Assembly: GCA_030671905.1 (NCBI GenBank)
Contig: DAOVHK010000005.1
Coordinates: forward strand, 1-26,531
DNA: 26,531 nucleotides
Source of the DNA: Clostridia bacterium
GTDB taxonomy: Bacteria; UBA6262; WVXT01
Direction: 5' to 3'
Shown here: positions 7,031 through 14,924 of the stretch, piece by piece
How the letters are laid out: every line of letters begins with the position of its first letter
How positions within the stretch are numbered: position 1 is the first letter of the stretch
Made by a program: the position numbers and the translations under genes
The notes under the pieces: model-generated
Database searches by the model: none
What the model saw: only the letters and a program-made list of their open reading frames with translations
What the model was told of the DNA's origin: nothing

Positions 7031-9019
7031 TTATCTAATTACCGTATATCTCCTCTCCTCGGCAAAAGGTCTGAATTCCTCCCCTCCGCCTTGAAAAAAC
7101 TTCATGAAAAACTCGAGATACTGTAACCGTGAAGTGTGAACGTATCCTCCAAATGCATTCATCGCTATGTTAAATAAATGTGCCGGGACAAAGAGAACAA
7201 TTACTAACAGAAACCCCACATAGGGGATTTCCGAAATGAGAGAGAAAATTTCATTAATCGCAGAAGCCAGAAGACCCGTGGTTAAACCCAAGGCGAAGAG
7301 CCTCAGATAAGAAAGTATATCGGCTAACGAATTCCCGGTTACCACCCCGTACCAGCCAAACCAGCACCAGAAGAGTTTAAACAGCACTCCTTTGTTTGTA
7401 GTCCACTGATTATAAAATATTGCTAAACTGCTAAGAGAAAATAGTCCCACGCTGATTGTGACCAGAACCGGTATGGGAGGTAGAACCTTGAATAGGTAGA
7501 TGGCTATAAGGAGGGGAAGCGAAACTTGTACCCCCAGGGCGGGCATCTCTCTAAAGAAAGCATTCTGCCAGTCTTTATCCTTTATCTCTCTCAACAATCT
7601 TATAGTCACTCCCGTCCACACCTGAATAAAGCCCAGAGCTATCGCCAATCCTAAGAAAAGGAGCGAATTTTCTATGGGGTCGAAAACAACGACTGCCCCT
7701 TTCATACTTTTCAGGAAATTGAAACTCTCCGGTAATCTATCAATCATATTCCCAAACCAGCCACCAGTCACCGCACCCCAAAAAATAGCAGCCAGACCTC
7801 CATAACCGATTAAACGGAAAAAGCGCTTCCCCATCGGTCCCATCTTTAATTTCTTCAGAGCGAGCCAGGAAAATACCGCCAGAACTATGCCATATCCTGC
7901 ATCAGTAATACAGAGACCGAAGAAGAGTGCAAAGAATGGTGCCATATAGGGGGTGGGGTCGATACTTCCATATACGGGACGACCAAAAAGGTCTGTAACA
8001 ACTTCAAAGGGCTGAATTGCTCTACTATTTTCCAGAACCACAGGCACTCTCTCATCCTTGCCGGGAGGAGAAACTGTTATTTCTATCTCGGGATACTTCT
8101 CTTCTAAAGTTTTCTTTACCCGGCCCACCCTGCTTTCCTGAATCCAGCCGGAAAGGAAAAAAGAGCCACTTGTGCGGGCTAAAAAATCTCCTGCTTTCTC
8201 CTTCTTCTGGAGATTATAATAGTGGTCGTGTACAGCCATAAGCTGGGCCTTGTAACGCAATAAAGAAGAAGTTTCCTTATTCAGTTCTTTTTCTCTGTTT
8301 TCCGCTTCTCCTATCTCTCTTTCAATCTGGACAAGAAACTCCTCAGGCGAATGGTTCACTTGAGGCAAAAGAGTTTCGTAAAATTCGTACTTCTTTAGAA
8401 GAGGAATGATATTATCTTTCTCTTCTTTTAGAAAAATAAGCACCATATATACAGAAGTTTTGTCTCGCCTGACTTCACGCCAGTAAATCGTTGATGAACT
8501 CTTCTCCAGTTCGCTTGAGAACTTTTTATAATTTTTTACAGGAACGATTCCCGGAACCACTCGAGTCTTATCTGTATCCACAAGGTCAGACAAGTTTAAC
8601 AATAAATCTCTCCAGGGAATTAAGACGGTCTTTTCCTCGTTAAGTCTTTTCTTTTCCACCTCTAATTCGCGAAATTCTTCTTCCAGATTCTTACACTGGG
8701 AGTAGACTTCATCCAATCTGAAAGTCTCTAAAATGTTAGCCAATTCAACTCGGTTCAGAACTAACCTTTCTTGAGTTAACCCTTCCAGAAATGCGGATTT
8801 CTCCCGGAATCTGGCAAGAAACTCGAGGAGGTATTGAATTTTTCTCAATCTGTCTTCAAAAATCGACTCCTGCCTCGATTCCATAAAATAGTCCTGGGTA
8901 AGCTCTTTCCTGAGGTCATTAATCTCCACAACCCCCCATTTGTGGAGGAGTGCGAGCACGTTTTTCCGTATTGAATTATGTCCTATTATCTGAATTTTTT
9001 TAATCTTAGAAATTGCCAT
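7031..9019 (-). CDS. atpI: V-type ATPase subunit I (membrane stator, a-type)
   Basis: This 662-residue protein is the stator subunit with the half-channels for ion passage. About the first 340 residues are soluble and coiled-coil-rich; about 350-640 hold seven or eight membrane helices. The conserved segment DILSYLRLFALGLTTG contains the essential Arg (about residue 573) that faces the rotor Glu. The ending with LFNIAMNAFGGYVHTSRLQYLEFF is diagnostic for the family. The ATG at 9017-9019 comes 1 nt after the stop of the preceding G/H subunit, with no clear Shine-Dalgarno of its own, so translation is probably coupled. Confidence 0.97.
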   Translation of the reverse strand: MAISKIKKIQIIGHNSIRKNVLALLHKWGVVEINDLRKELTQDYFMESRQESIFEDRLRKIQYLLEFLARFREKSAFLEGLTQERLVLNRVELANILETFRLDEVYSQCKNLEEEFRELEVEKKRLNEEKTVLIPWRDLLLNLSDLVDTDKTRVVPGIVPVKNYKKFSSELEKSSSTIYWREVRRDKTSVYMVLIFLKEEKDNIIPLLKKYEFYETLLPQVNHSPEEFLVQIEREIGEAENREKELNKETSSLLRYKAQLMAVHDHYYNLQKKEKAGDFLARTSGSFFLSGWIQESRVGRVKKTLEEKYPEIEITVSPPGKDERVPVVLENSRAIQPFEVVTDLFGRPVYGSIDPTPYMAPFFALFFGLCITDAGYGIVLAVFSWLALKKLKMGPMGKRFFRLIGYGGLAAIFWGAVTGGWFGNMIDRLPESFNFLKSMKGAVVVFDPIENSLLFLGLAIALGFIQVWTGVTIRLLREIKDKDWQNAFFREMPALGVQVSLPLLIAIYLFKVLPPIPVLVTISVGLFSLSSLAIFYNQWTTNKGVLFKLFWCWFGWYGVVTGNSLADILSYLRLFALGLTTGLLASAINEIFSLISEIPYVGFLLVIVLFVPAHLFNIAMNAFGGYVHTSRLQYLEFFMKFFQGGGEEFRPFAEERRYTVIR

Positions 9020-9020
9020 T

Positions 9021-9341
9021 CTATTTTAGTTGAATTCCCATCTCCTTAAGTATTCGACTCAGTGATTTGTGAAAGCGGGGTTTCATCTTCTCCTTCAGCT
9101 TTTTTATCTTCTCTTTTTCTTTATCAGCAATTTTCTTGCTTTCTTTTCGAGCATCTTCCTCCGCTTGCCTAGCCAGTTCTTCCATTGTCTTCTGTGTCTC
9201 TTTCCTGGCTTGAACGATTAGTTCTATTTTTCTGTTCAACGCATCCTGAATTATAGCTTCTGTCTGAAGATGTGCCTGTTCCAGCTTCTTTTGACAATCC
9301 TTCTCCACTTCTCTTATTTTTTTAATTGCCAGAGTGACCAT
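9021..9341 (-). CDS. V-type ATPase peripheral stalk subunit G/H
   Basis: This 106-residue, highly charged protein is almost one continuous coiled coil rich in Lys, Glu and Ala (for example REVEKDCQKKLEQAHLQTEAIIQ). It matches the small peripheral-stalk subunit called G, or H in archaea (AhaH), the partner of subunit E. It is the first gene of the ATPase operon, with a promoter-like sequence about 95 nt upstream. No convincing Shine-Dalgarno precedes the ATG at 9339-9341. Sequence conservation in this family is low, so the call leans on position and coiled-coil character. Confidence 0.85.
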   Translation of the reverse strand: MVTLAIKKIREVEKDCQKKLEQAHLQTEAIIQDALNRKIELIVQARKETQKTMEELARQAEEDARKESKKIADKEKEKIKKLKEKMKPRFHKSLSRILKEMGIQLK

Positions 9342-9434
9342 TTTATTTGACTTAAAATTAAAAAGACCCTTCTTTCAGGATAGGAAAGAATTAATAGCCT
9401 ATAAAAATTGGTAAATTCTAAATATCTATAGTAG

Positions 9435-9462
9435 AATATAATAAATTAACCTTTAAAGTCAA
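9435..9462 (-). promoter_or_regulatory. Promoter of the V-ATPase operon
   Basis: On the minus strand, TTGACT (9457-9462) and TATATT (9435-9440) are separated by 16 nt, giving a sigma70-type promoter with a start near 9428. The leader before the first gene is about 85 nt. Its -35 box is one arm of the palindrome shared with the ndk promoter. Confidence 0.55.
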
Positions 9463-9475
9463 GAATTTTCTTGAC
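9458..9475. promoter_or_regulatory. Palindrome covering both divergent -35 boxes
   Basis: GTCAAGAATTTTCTTGAC is an 8-bp perfect inverted repeat with a 2-nt centre. Each arm contains the -35 core of one divergent promoter. It may be just two back-to-back -35 boxes or an operator; the sequence cannot decide. Confidence 0.45.
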
Positions 9476-9500
9476 ATTTTGGCTTACTTTTTAGTATAAA
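9471..9500 (+). promoter_or_regulatory. Promoter of ndk
   Basis: TTGACA (9471-9476) and TATAAA (9495-9500) are 18 nt apart, giving a good sigma70-type promoter with a start near 9507. The ndk leader would be about 30 nt. Confidence 0.65.
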
Positions 9501-9536
9501 ACAGATACCATTATAGAGAAAAATGGAGAAAATGGA

Positions 9537-10043
9537 TTGATTCAGCAGACTTTAGTTCTCATAAAGCCGGATGGCTTAAAGAAGTCTTTAACCGGTAATA
9601 TTCTAACTCGCCTCTCGGAAACAAAGATGGAAATCGCCGCAACTAAGATTGTCCATGTCAGCCGAGAGTTGGCTGAAGAACATTACTGCCACATGAAAGA
9701 GAAGCCATTCTTCAAAGAACTTATCAAATATATCCAGGGAGAACTCCACAAAAGGCGAAAAGTTCTGGCCATGGTCTATCACGGAGAAAACGCCATAAAA
9801 AAGGTTAGAGAGATTGCTGGTGCCACCAATCCTGAGGAAGCTGATCCTATCTCCATAAGGGGTGCTTATGGACGCATCACCACCAGTGGCATTTATGAAA
9901 ACGTAATCCATTCCTCTACGAATGAAGCAGAAGCTGAAAGGGAAATAAAGCTCTGGTTCGAACCGGACGAAATAATATACAACCTCTATCCCGTTGAGGA
10001 AATAACTGTTAAAAACGCTAAGAAGAAAGTATGGAAGAAGTAA
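9537..10043 (+). CDS. ndk: Nucleoside diphosphate kinase
   Basis: NDK moves the gamma-phosphate between nucleoside triphosphates and diphosphates by a phospho-histidine intermediate. The protein starts QQTLVLIKPDGLKK, the family opening, and the active-site segment ENVIHSST gives His125 (the family usually has NxxHGSDS; here HSST). At 168 residues it is somewhat longer than the common 130-150. Start is TTG at 9537, chosen because GGAG lies 8 nt upstream and the ATG at 9533 hits a stop after one codon. It has its own promoter, divergent from the V-ATPase operon. The following gene on the same strand starts about 67 nt later and may be cotranscribed. Confidence 0.95.
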   Translation: MIQQTLVLIKPDGLKKSLTGNILTRLSETKMEIAATKIVHVSRELAEEHYCHMKEKPFFKELIKYIQGELHKRRKVLAMVYHGENAIKKVREIAGATNPEEADPISIRGAYGRITTSGIYENVIHSSTNEAEAEREIKLWFEPDEIIYNLYPVEEITVKNAKKKVWKK

Positions 10044-10110
10044 TTTGAGTCTTCAATAGAGACGTCGCCTTATTTTCAGCTCTGGCGTTTTGTCTAAGAA
10101 AGGAAACCAA

Positions 10111-11352
10111 TTGGCTAAAAATAAGATTTACATTATTGACGTAACTAATAGAGATGGCGTGCAGACTGCCATGCTCGGTTTGGCCAAGTTAGAGAAGACG
10201 ATGATCAATATCTATCTCGACGAGATGGGTATCTATCAGAGCGAGTTTGGCTTTCCCGCAACTCGCCATGAGACCAGTTATCTCAATGCCAATCTGGAAC
10301 TGGTGAAAATGGGAGTCCTCAAACCAATCATCCTCTCCGGCTGGATTAGAGCAATCAAAAAAGATGTGGAAGAGGCTACTCGACTAACCAGAGTAAAACA
10401 TCTGAATCTCTCCATCTCCACTTCCCAGCAGATGGTGCGGGGCAAATTCGAAGGCAGGAAGGGTAGAGAAGACATCATTAAAATGATGACTGAAGCCTGC
10501 GATAGGGCTAAAGAAAAGGGAATGGAAACATTTGGCGTCAATGCCGAGGACGCATCCCGCACTGACGACGAATATTTAATCAGGTTCGCTCAGGCAGCAA
10601 AGGAACACGGCGCCTGTCGCATCCGTTATTGTGACACCTTAGGGTATGATGACCCCTTCAGTATATATGAAAAGGTCAAACTCTTAGCTGAAGAAGTCAA
10701 ATTACCAATAGAACTACACTGCCATAACGACCTGGGAATGGCAGTAGCTTGCTCAGTGGCTGGGGCTAAAGCTGCCATCGATAGTGGAGTAGATGCCTAC
10801 ATCAATACTACTATTAATGGAATGGGAGAAAGGTGTGGAAATGCTGACCTTGTCTCTGTAATTTTAGCTATTAAGAAATCGAGGGGCCTGGAAAATAAAT
10901 ACATTTTAGGCCAGAGAATAGATATCTCTTGTGCCTGGAAGATTGCTAAGTATGCCTCATATGCATTTGGCGTTCCCCTCCCCATCAACCAGCCAGCAGT
11001 GGGCGCAAATGCCTTTGCTCACGAGTCAGGGATACATGCTGATGGTGCATTAAAGGACCGTAGAAATTACGAACTTTATGACTTCGAAGAACTGGGACGG
11101 GGAGAGCCGGAAATAATAGAGACGGGAAGACAAATTACTGCTGGCGAATATAGCGGGATTAAGGGATTCAGGAATGTCTACGGAAAATTAGAGGTAAAAT
11201 TTAAGGACGATAAAGAGGCAAGAAAAATCCTGGAACTTGTCCGTTACGCCAATGTCCACACCCAGAAGCCTCTCACTGATGGGGAACTTCGCTTTATAGC
11301 CAAATATCCTGAACAGGCGAAGAAGATATTGACAGTTACACCTCAGGTATAA
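10111..11352 (+). CDS. Homocitrate / (Re)-citrate synthase-like DRE-TIM metallolyase
   Basis: This enzyme belongs to the isopropylmalate/homocitrate synthase (DRE-TIM metallolyase) family, which condenses acetyl-CoA with a 2-oxo acid. From the TTG at 10111 it has 413 residues. That start is preferred because AGGA lies 6 nt upstream; a TTG at 10090 would add seven residues without a good ribosome site. Metal-site residues are visible: NRDGVQ (13-18) and HCHND (203-207), plus NGMGERCGN (236-244) and HESGIHADG. The opening motif is DVTNRDGVQ instead of the common DTTLRDGEQ. It is too short for a leucine-regulated LeuA and lacks its C-terminal regulatory domain. No lysine or leucine genes are nearby, whereas PEPCK is, so (Re)-citrate synthase is a fair alternative to homocitrate synthase. 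Confidence 0.88.
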   Translation: MAKNKIYIIDVTNRDGVQTAMLGLAKLEKTMINIYLDEMGIYQSEFGFPATRHETSYLNANLELVKMGVLKPIILSGWIRAIKKDVEEATRLTRVKHLNLSISTSQQMVRGKFEGRKGREDIIKMMTEACDRAKEKGMETFGVNAEDASRTDDEYLIRFAQAAKEHGACRIRYCDTLGYDDPFSIYEKVKLLAEEVKLPIELHCHNDLGMAVACSVAGAKAAIDSGVDAYINTTINGMGERCGNADLVSVILAIKKSRGLENKYILGQRIDISCAWKIAKYASYAFGVPLPINQPAVGANAFAHESGIHADGALKDRRNYELYDFEELGRGEPEIIETGRQITAGEYSGIKGFRNVYGKLEVKFKDDKEARKILELVRYANVHTQKPLTDGELRFIAKYPEQAKKILTVTPQV

Positions 11353-11377
11353 GGATATGGGGGAAGGAGAAATTTCT

Positions 11378-13228
11378 CTATTTCTTATTTTTTGCTTTGT
11401 TTAGTCTCTGCTTCTGTTCTTCCAGTACTTTAAATACTATGTGCGGCGTATCAGGGACCTTCTTCTTATAAATATTCATTAACCTATCAATCTTAGCCAG
11501 GTTTTCCTCGACCTTCAAAGCAAACTGTTCCTTGTAACTATCTTCAGAGTAATCCTTATTAAGAACCTCCTTAAAAAGTCTTTTGAGGTCCTGATACTTT
11601 GGTATTAGACCAGTAGGAGTTTCCACTGCTTCCACTTCCTTATGCACACGTAGCTCCATCCACTTAAACCAGACCTTCTTGTCAGCCTTGCTGTTCAAAA
11701 ACTTCCCCTTAGCATCGCTGAGAAAATAGTTTACAGAAAAGATAGTGGGGGGATTTTTTAACCCTTCACCAAAGTTCAGATTATCCTGTATGTACCTGGC
11801 AATAGGTATGGAAAGAAAATCTAAGTTGGCCATGGGGTTATACTTTCTAACACCTTCTTTACCTAAGGTTGCCGCTGTAGTCTCTGATTCCAGACATGCA
11901 CCTTTGGTTATTATACCGTGTATCCAGTCGAAGGATTCTTCCACAGGGACCCATGTATCATGATCCCTACCTCCATACACGATTCCTCCTATAACAACTC
12001 CTTCGGGATTGTCGATTTCCCTATCCATATTCTTAAGAAGCTTCAATTCAACGGTAAACCGGGCATTGGGATGTGATGGATTTATCTCACGACCTTCAGC
12101 ATCTTTTTTACCCGGTGTCCACTCACCTGAATGATTAACTCCCCGTGGGGGAACTTCTCCATCCTTGCCAATCCAGTAAGTGCCATCTTCCTCAGTAACC
12201 AGAACATTGGATAATATTATCTTGCCCGGACTGTTTAGTACTTCCCATAATATAGGGTCATCTACTGAATTCACGTTCTGGATTATGCCAAAAATTCCTT
12301 TTTCCACATTGACCGCACGAACCATGCCGTCTTTATTTCTGAGATAAGCTATGTCATCTCCCACTACGGTCTCATTTTTTAACATTGCCGTAGTCGTTTT
12401 TCCACAAAGAGAAGGAAAAGCGCCAGTAAAGTAAGTAACCCTGTTATTGGGCCCGTGCACTCCCATAATAAACATATGCTCTGTCAACCAGCCTTCCTTT
12501 GATGCTAAACTTATTCCCAGCCGCATAGCCAGCTTTTTTAGTCCTATTGTATTACCCCCATACTGGGTGTTCATACTGTATACGATGTCTTCCTCAATAT
12601 CAATGTATATCCTGCGTTTTTCAATATTCTTACTCACATTGTTTTCCAGTTCTCCTTCTGAATGCACGAATTTGAAGAACCTATCAGAAGACCCCAATCT
12701 AATGAATTCTTCATAGCCTGCTCTGTAGAGTAACTGCTCACTGTGGGCAACATAGGGCGAATCGGTAAGCTGGATACAGGGTATGGAGAACTCAGAACCA
12801 GAAGGACCCAAACAAAAGAAAAGCACATATAACTTATGCCCTTTCATGATGTCTTTAAGAATGGTGTTAATCTCCTTAATCCCCTTCTGTTTATCAATCA
12901 AATTCAAATTGGAACTTAAATCAACACCTTCGGATAAAAGGAACTTGGTATTCTCCCTGTCTCTTGCCTGGTCATAATATCCATCAAAGTGAACAGTATG
13001 TCCAGAAATAGCAAGTACCTTCTCTTCACCAGTTCTTATTGCTTCCTGCTCGATATATTCTCTGTCTTCCGGTGAATCAGTGCAGACAAAAACAGTATCA
13101 GGATTACATAGTTCTATATACTTGGCAACGAATTGCAGAAGTTTGGGATTGTTTATCCTGGTAAGTTTACCAAGATTCTTTTCATCTAATTTGGTTTTAA
13201 ATAAGTTTGTTGTATCCATTGAAATCAT
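11378..13228 (-). CDS. pckG: Phosphoenolpyruvate carboxykinase (GTP)
   Basis: GTP-dependent PEPCK interconverts oxaloacetate and PEP. The 616-residue length is standard for the GTP class. Visible landmarks are YGGN (223-226), the P-loop FPSLCGKT (271-278) with the hyper-reactive Cys275, the metal-binding DD (291-292) and PRGVNHSGEW (361-370). The ATG at 13226-13228 begins 5 nt after the stop of the upstream CsgG-like gene; a second ATG at 13219 is possible. A GAGG about 14 nt upstream is a poor ribosome site, so coupling to the upstream gene may matter. It converges with the citrate-synthase-like gene, with only a 25-nt gap and no strong terminator between them. Confidence 0.96.
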   Translation of the reverse strand: MISMDTTNLFKTKLDEKNLGKLTRINNPKLLQFVAKYIELCNPDTVFVCTDSPEDREYIEQEAIRTGEEKVLAISGHTVHFDGYYDQARDRENTKFLLSEGVDLSSNLNLIDKQKGIKEINTILKDIMKGHKLYVLFFCLGPSGSEFSIPCIQLTDSPYVAHSEQLLYRAGYEEFIRLGSSDRFFKFVHSEGELENNVSKNIEKRRIYIDIEEDIVYSMNTQYGGNTIGLKKLAMRLGISLASKEGWLTEHMFIMGVHGPNNRVTYFTGAFPSLCGKTTTAMLKNETVVGDDIAYLRNKDGMVRAVNVEKGIFGIIQNVNSVDDPILWEVLNSPGKIILSNVLVTEEDGTYWIGKDGEVPPRGVNHSGEWTPGKKDAEGREINPSHPNARFTVELKLLKNMDREIDNPEGVVIGGIVYGGRDHDTWVPVEESFDWIHGIITKGACLESETTAATLGKEGVRKYNPMANLDFLSIPIARYIQDNLNFGEGLKNPPTIFSVNYFLSDAKGKFLNSKADKKVWFKWMELRVHKEVEAVETPTGLIPKYQDLKRLFKEVLNKDYSEDSYKEQFALKVEENLAKIDRLMNIYKKKVPDTPHIVFKVLEEQKQRLNKAKNKK

Positions 13229-13233
13229 AATTA

Positions 13234-14165
13234 TCAGGGTATCCTCACCACATCACCCCGCTGGAACCCCTCTCCTTCCAGAATTGTAGCAATAGCATAC
13301 TTCTTCTCTGCTTCTCTTATCTTTATCTTACCTGCATAAGTCTCTTCAGCGCCCAGGCTGAGTCCTGTATCAGGGTCGATCAGCTCTTCGCCGACTCTGT
13401 AAACCTCAAAGACCTCTCCCTTTCCAATCCCGGCATTCGCTCCCACATTAATATAGACTTTACCATTGCTCACCTTGATTATCTTAGCCTGCCAGGGAAC
13501 TGTTTCTATTCTACCCACAATTGCATTTACAATCCCATCTATACATCCGCGAGTTGCCTTGCCCAATGGAGTCTTAATAGAGAATCCTCCACCAAGGATG
13601 TTACCACTCCTAAGAACACCAGCCAGGACCACACCAACAGACCTTGCCTTAGCCTCTTTAGTTGTGGCTTCTAGAATTACTCCCGTTGTTGCATCATACA
13701 TACGGATATCACAGGCAACATAAGCAGTAGTCGTCGTGAGACCAGCTCCTGTCTTCTTCTTCAGAAGAACTCCACCCACTCCTCCACGGCTGACTTTCTC
13801 TTCAAACTCAGTAACTGCTCCCCGCACCAGTAGCTGAGCACCCAATATATCACCAATCCTTGCTGCTGTCTCTTTTCTCACTCTTCCTCTCCCACCGAGG
13901 TCCTGCTCCTTGATTATATCGCGAATCGCCTTCCTTTCCACAACAACGAACTTTCCAGTCTTATGTAAGGCGGTAATAAGCATCTCCGCCATCCCTGAAC
14001 CAATCTTCCTGTGGGCACGCGGGACCTTCACTTCAAATCCATAACGGCAATTCTCTTTTTCGGACCTTTGTACTTTTCAGCATAAGGCCTCACCCGAGTC
14101 TGAGCACAGCCCAGAAGGAAGACCAGTGATATGATTATAGACTCCTTTAAAAATTTTTTTGCCAT
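13234..14165 (-). pseudogene. CsgG-like lipoprotein gene, one-base frameshift
   Basis: Two frames together encode one CsgG-family outer-membrane lipoprotein. Frame 1 starts at the ATG at 14163-14165, with AAGGAG 7 nt upstream. It gives a signal peptide with a perfect lipobox LLGC (Cys20), continues to KKRIAVMD and stops at a TGA near 14029. Frame 2 opens at the GTG at 14031 and runs 265 residues: the CsgG domain (KIGSGMAEMLITALHKTGKFVVVERK, then ILGAQLLVRGAVTEF) followed by a FlgT-C-like beta domain (from about WQAKIIKVSNGKVYINVG). One extra T in the TTT run (plus strand 14035-14037) would restore MDFEVKVP and a 310-residue protein. The 932-nt span equals 311 codons minus one base. It may be a real mutation, a phase-variable tract or an assembly error. 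Confidence 0.82.
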
Positions 14166-14206
14166 ATCCACTCCTTTTCCGTCTTTGGTTATCTAAACTA
14201 TATTAC

Positions 14207-14818
14207 CTATTGTGAAAGCTTCTTCAGAATTTGAGTAGCTATTTCTTCTACTCTTTTATTGTTTTCTGCCTTAGCCTTATCTTGGATCCTCTTCAAAGCT
14301 GAATTTCTCCATTCAATGTACTCTGTTTCGGAGAGTTCAACTAACTGGTAGCAGTTATAGAAATACTCTACTCCTTCAGCGGTCGGCCTTTCCACCTTTT
14401 CGTAATAGATTTCTTTGGGTTTTAAACCATGCATCTGATAAATATCCATAATTACCCCTACAGTCTCGGTCAAAAACTCGCTTAACTCAGCATCACTAAT
14501 ACTCAATTCACGGATAGCATCACTGAATTCTCTCCGAACTGTTCTCTTTATACCTTCGATAATCTTCTTAACTACTTCTCCCCTAGCCTTACGGAGAGCC
14601 AGAGAGTAATCGGCTTGTCCCTCCACCCCACCACTAAAGGAAAATATGCCCTCCTGAATAGATATTGGCGTGAATATCCACTCCGGCCTAAACTCCCGAC
14701 TCCTCTCAACTATTCTTTCCTGGCCAATTATTTTTGGAGATTTCCCGGGACCAGCGCATCCTCCGGTTAAAATTGGAATCAAAAACAAAATTGAACAACA
14801 AAAAATTAACCTTTTCAC
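14207..14818 (-). CDS. LPP20-like lipoprotein
   Basis: From the GTG at 14818 this is a 203-residue exported protein. That start is chosen because AAGGAGGG lies 4-5 nt upstream and it leads directly into a signal peptide (KRLIFCCSILFLIPILTGGC); the upstream in-frame ATG at 14881 would put 21 unlikely residues first and reads through a palindromic element. Cys21 is the probable lipidation site, although the -3 residue is Thr rather than Leu. The body (RPEWIF, FSFSGGVEGQADYSLALRKARGEVVKKI, then alternating helices) matches the LPP20 family pattern. It stands 41 nt upstream of the CsgG-like lipoprotein gene; such pairs suggest a shared envelope role, but the function is unknown. Confidence 0.75.
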   Translation of the reverse strand: MKRLIFCCSILFLIPILTGGCAGPGKSPKIIGQERIVERSREFRPEWIFTPISIQEGIFSFSGGVEGQADYSLALRKARGEVVKKIIEGIKRTVRREFSDAIRELSISDAELSEFLTETVGVIMDIYQMHGLKPKEIYYEKVERPTAEGVEYFYNCYQLVELSETEYIEWRNSALKRIQDKAKAENNKRVEEIATQILKKLSQ

Positions 14819-14858
14819 CCATCCCTCCTTAAAAATGTGGCTCTGGTAAAAGTTGTCA

Positions 14859-14916
14859 GTAGTGTAGCCCTTTATGGGCATAAAACCCCTGGGCGACCAT
14901 AAAGGTCGCCCCTACG
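14859..14916. repeat. Double-palindrome intergenic element (GTAG...CTAC ends)
   Basis: Two stem-loops in tandem: GCCC-TTTAT-GGGC (14867-14879) and GGGCGACC-ATAAA-GGTCGCCC (14891-14911), bounded by GTAG and CTAC. It fills the spacer between the membrane protein gene and the LPP20-like gene. Its form is that of a short non-coding miniature or REP-like element. Confidence 0.7.
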
Positions 14917-14924
14917 CGACCAAT

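Noticed and set aside
11367..11378. GAGAAATTTCTC palindrome between the two convergent genes, as a bidirectional terminator
   Set aside because: It has no room for a loop beyond a 4-bp stem and no clean T-run, so it is too weak to call.
14819..14881. Upstream extension of the LPP20-like protein to the ATG at 14881
   Set aside because: The extension reads through a palindromic element and would place residues ahead of a clean signal peptide that has its own strong ribosome site.
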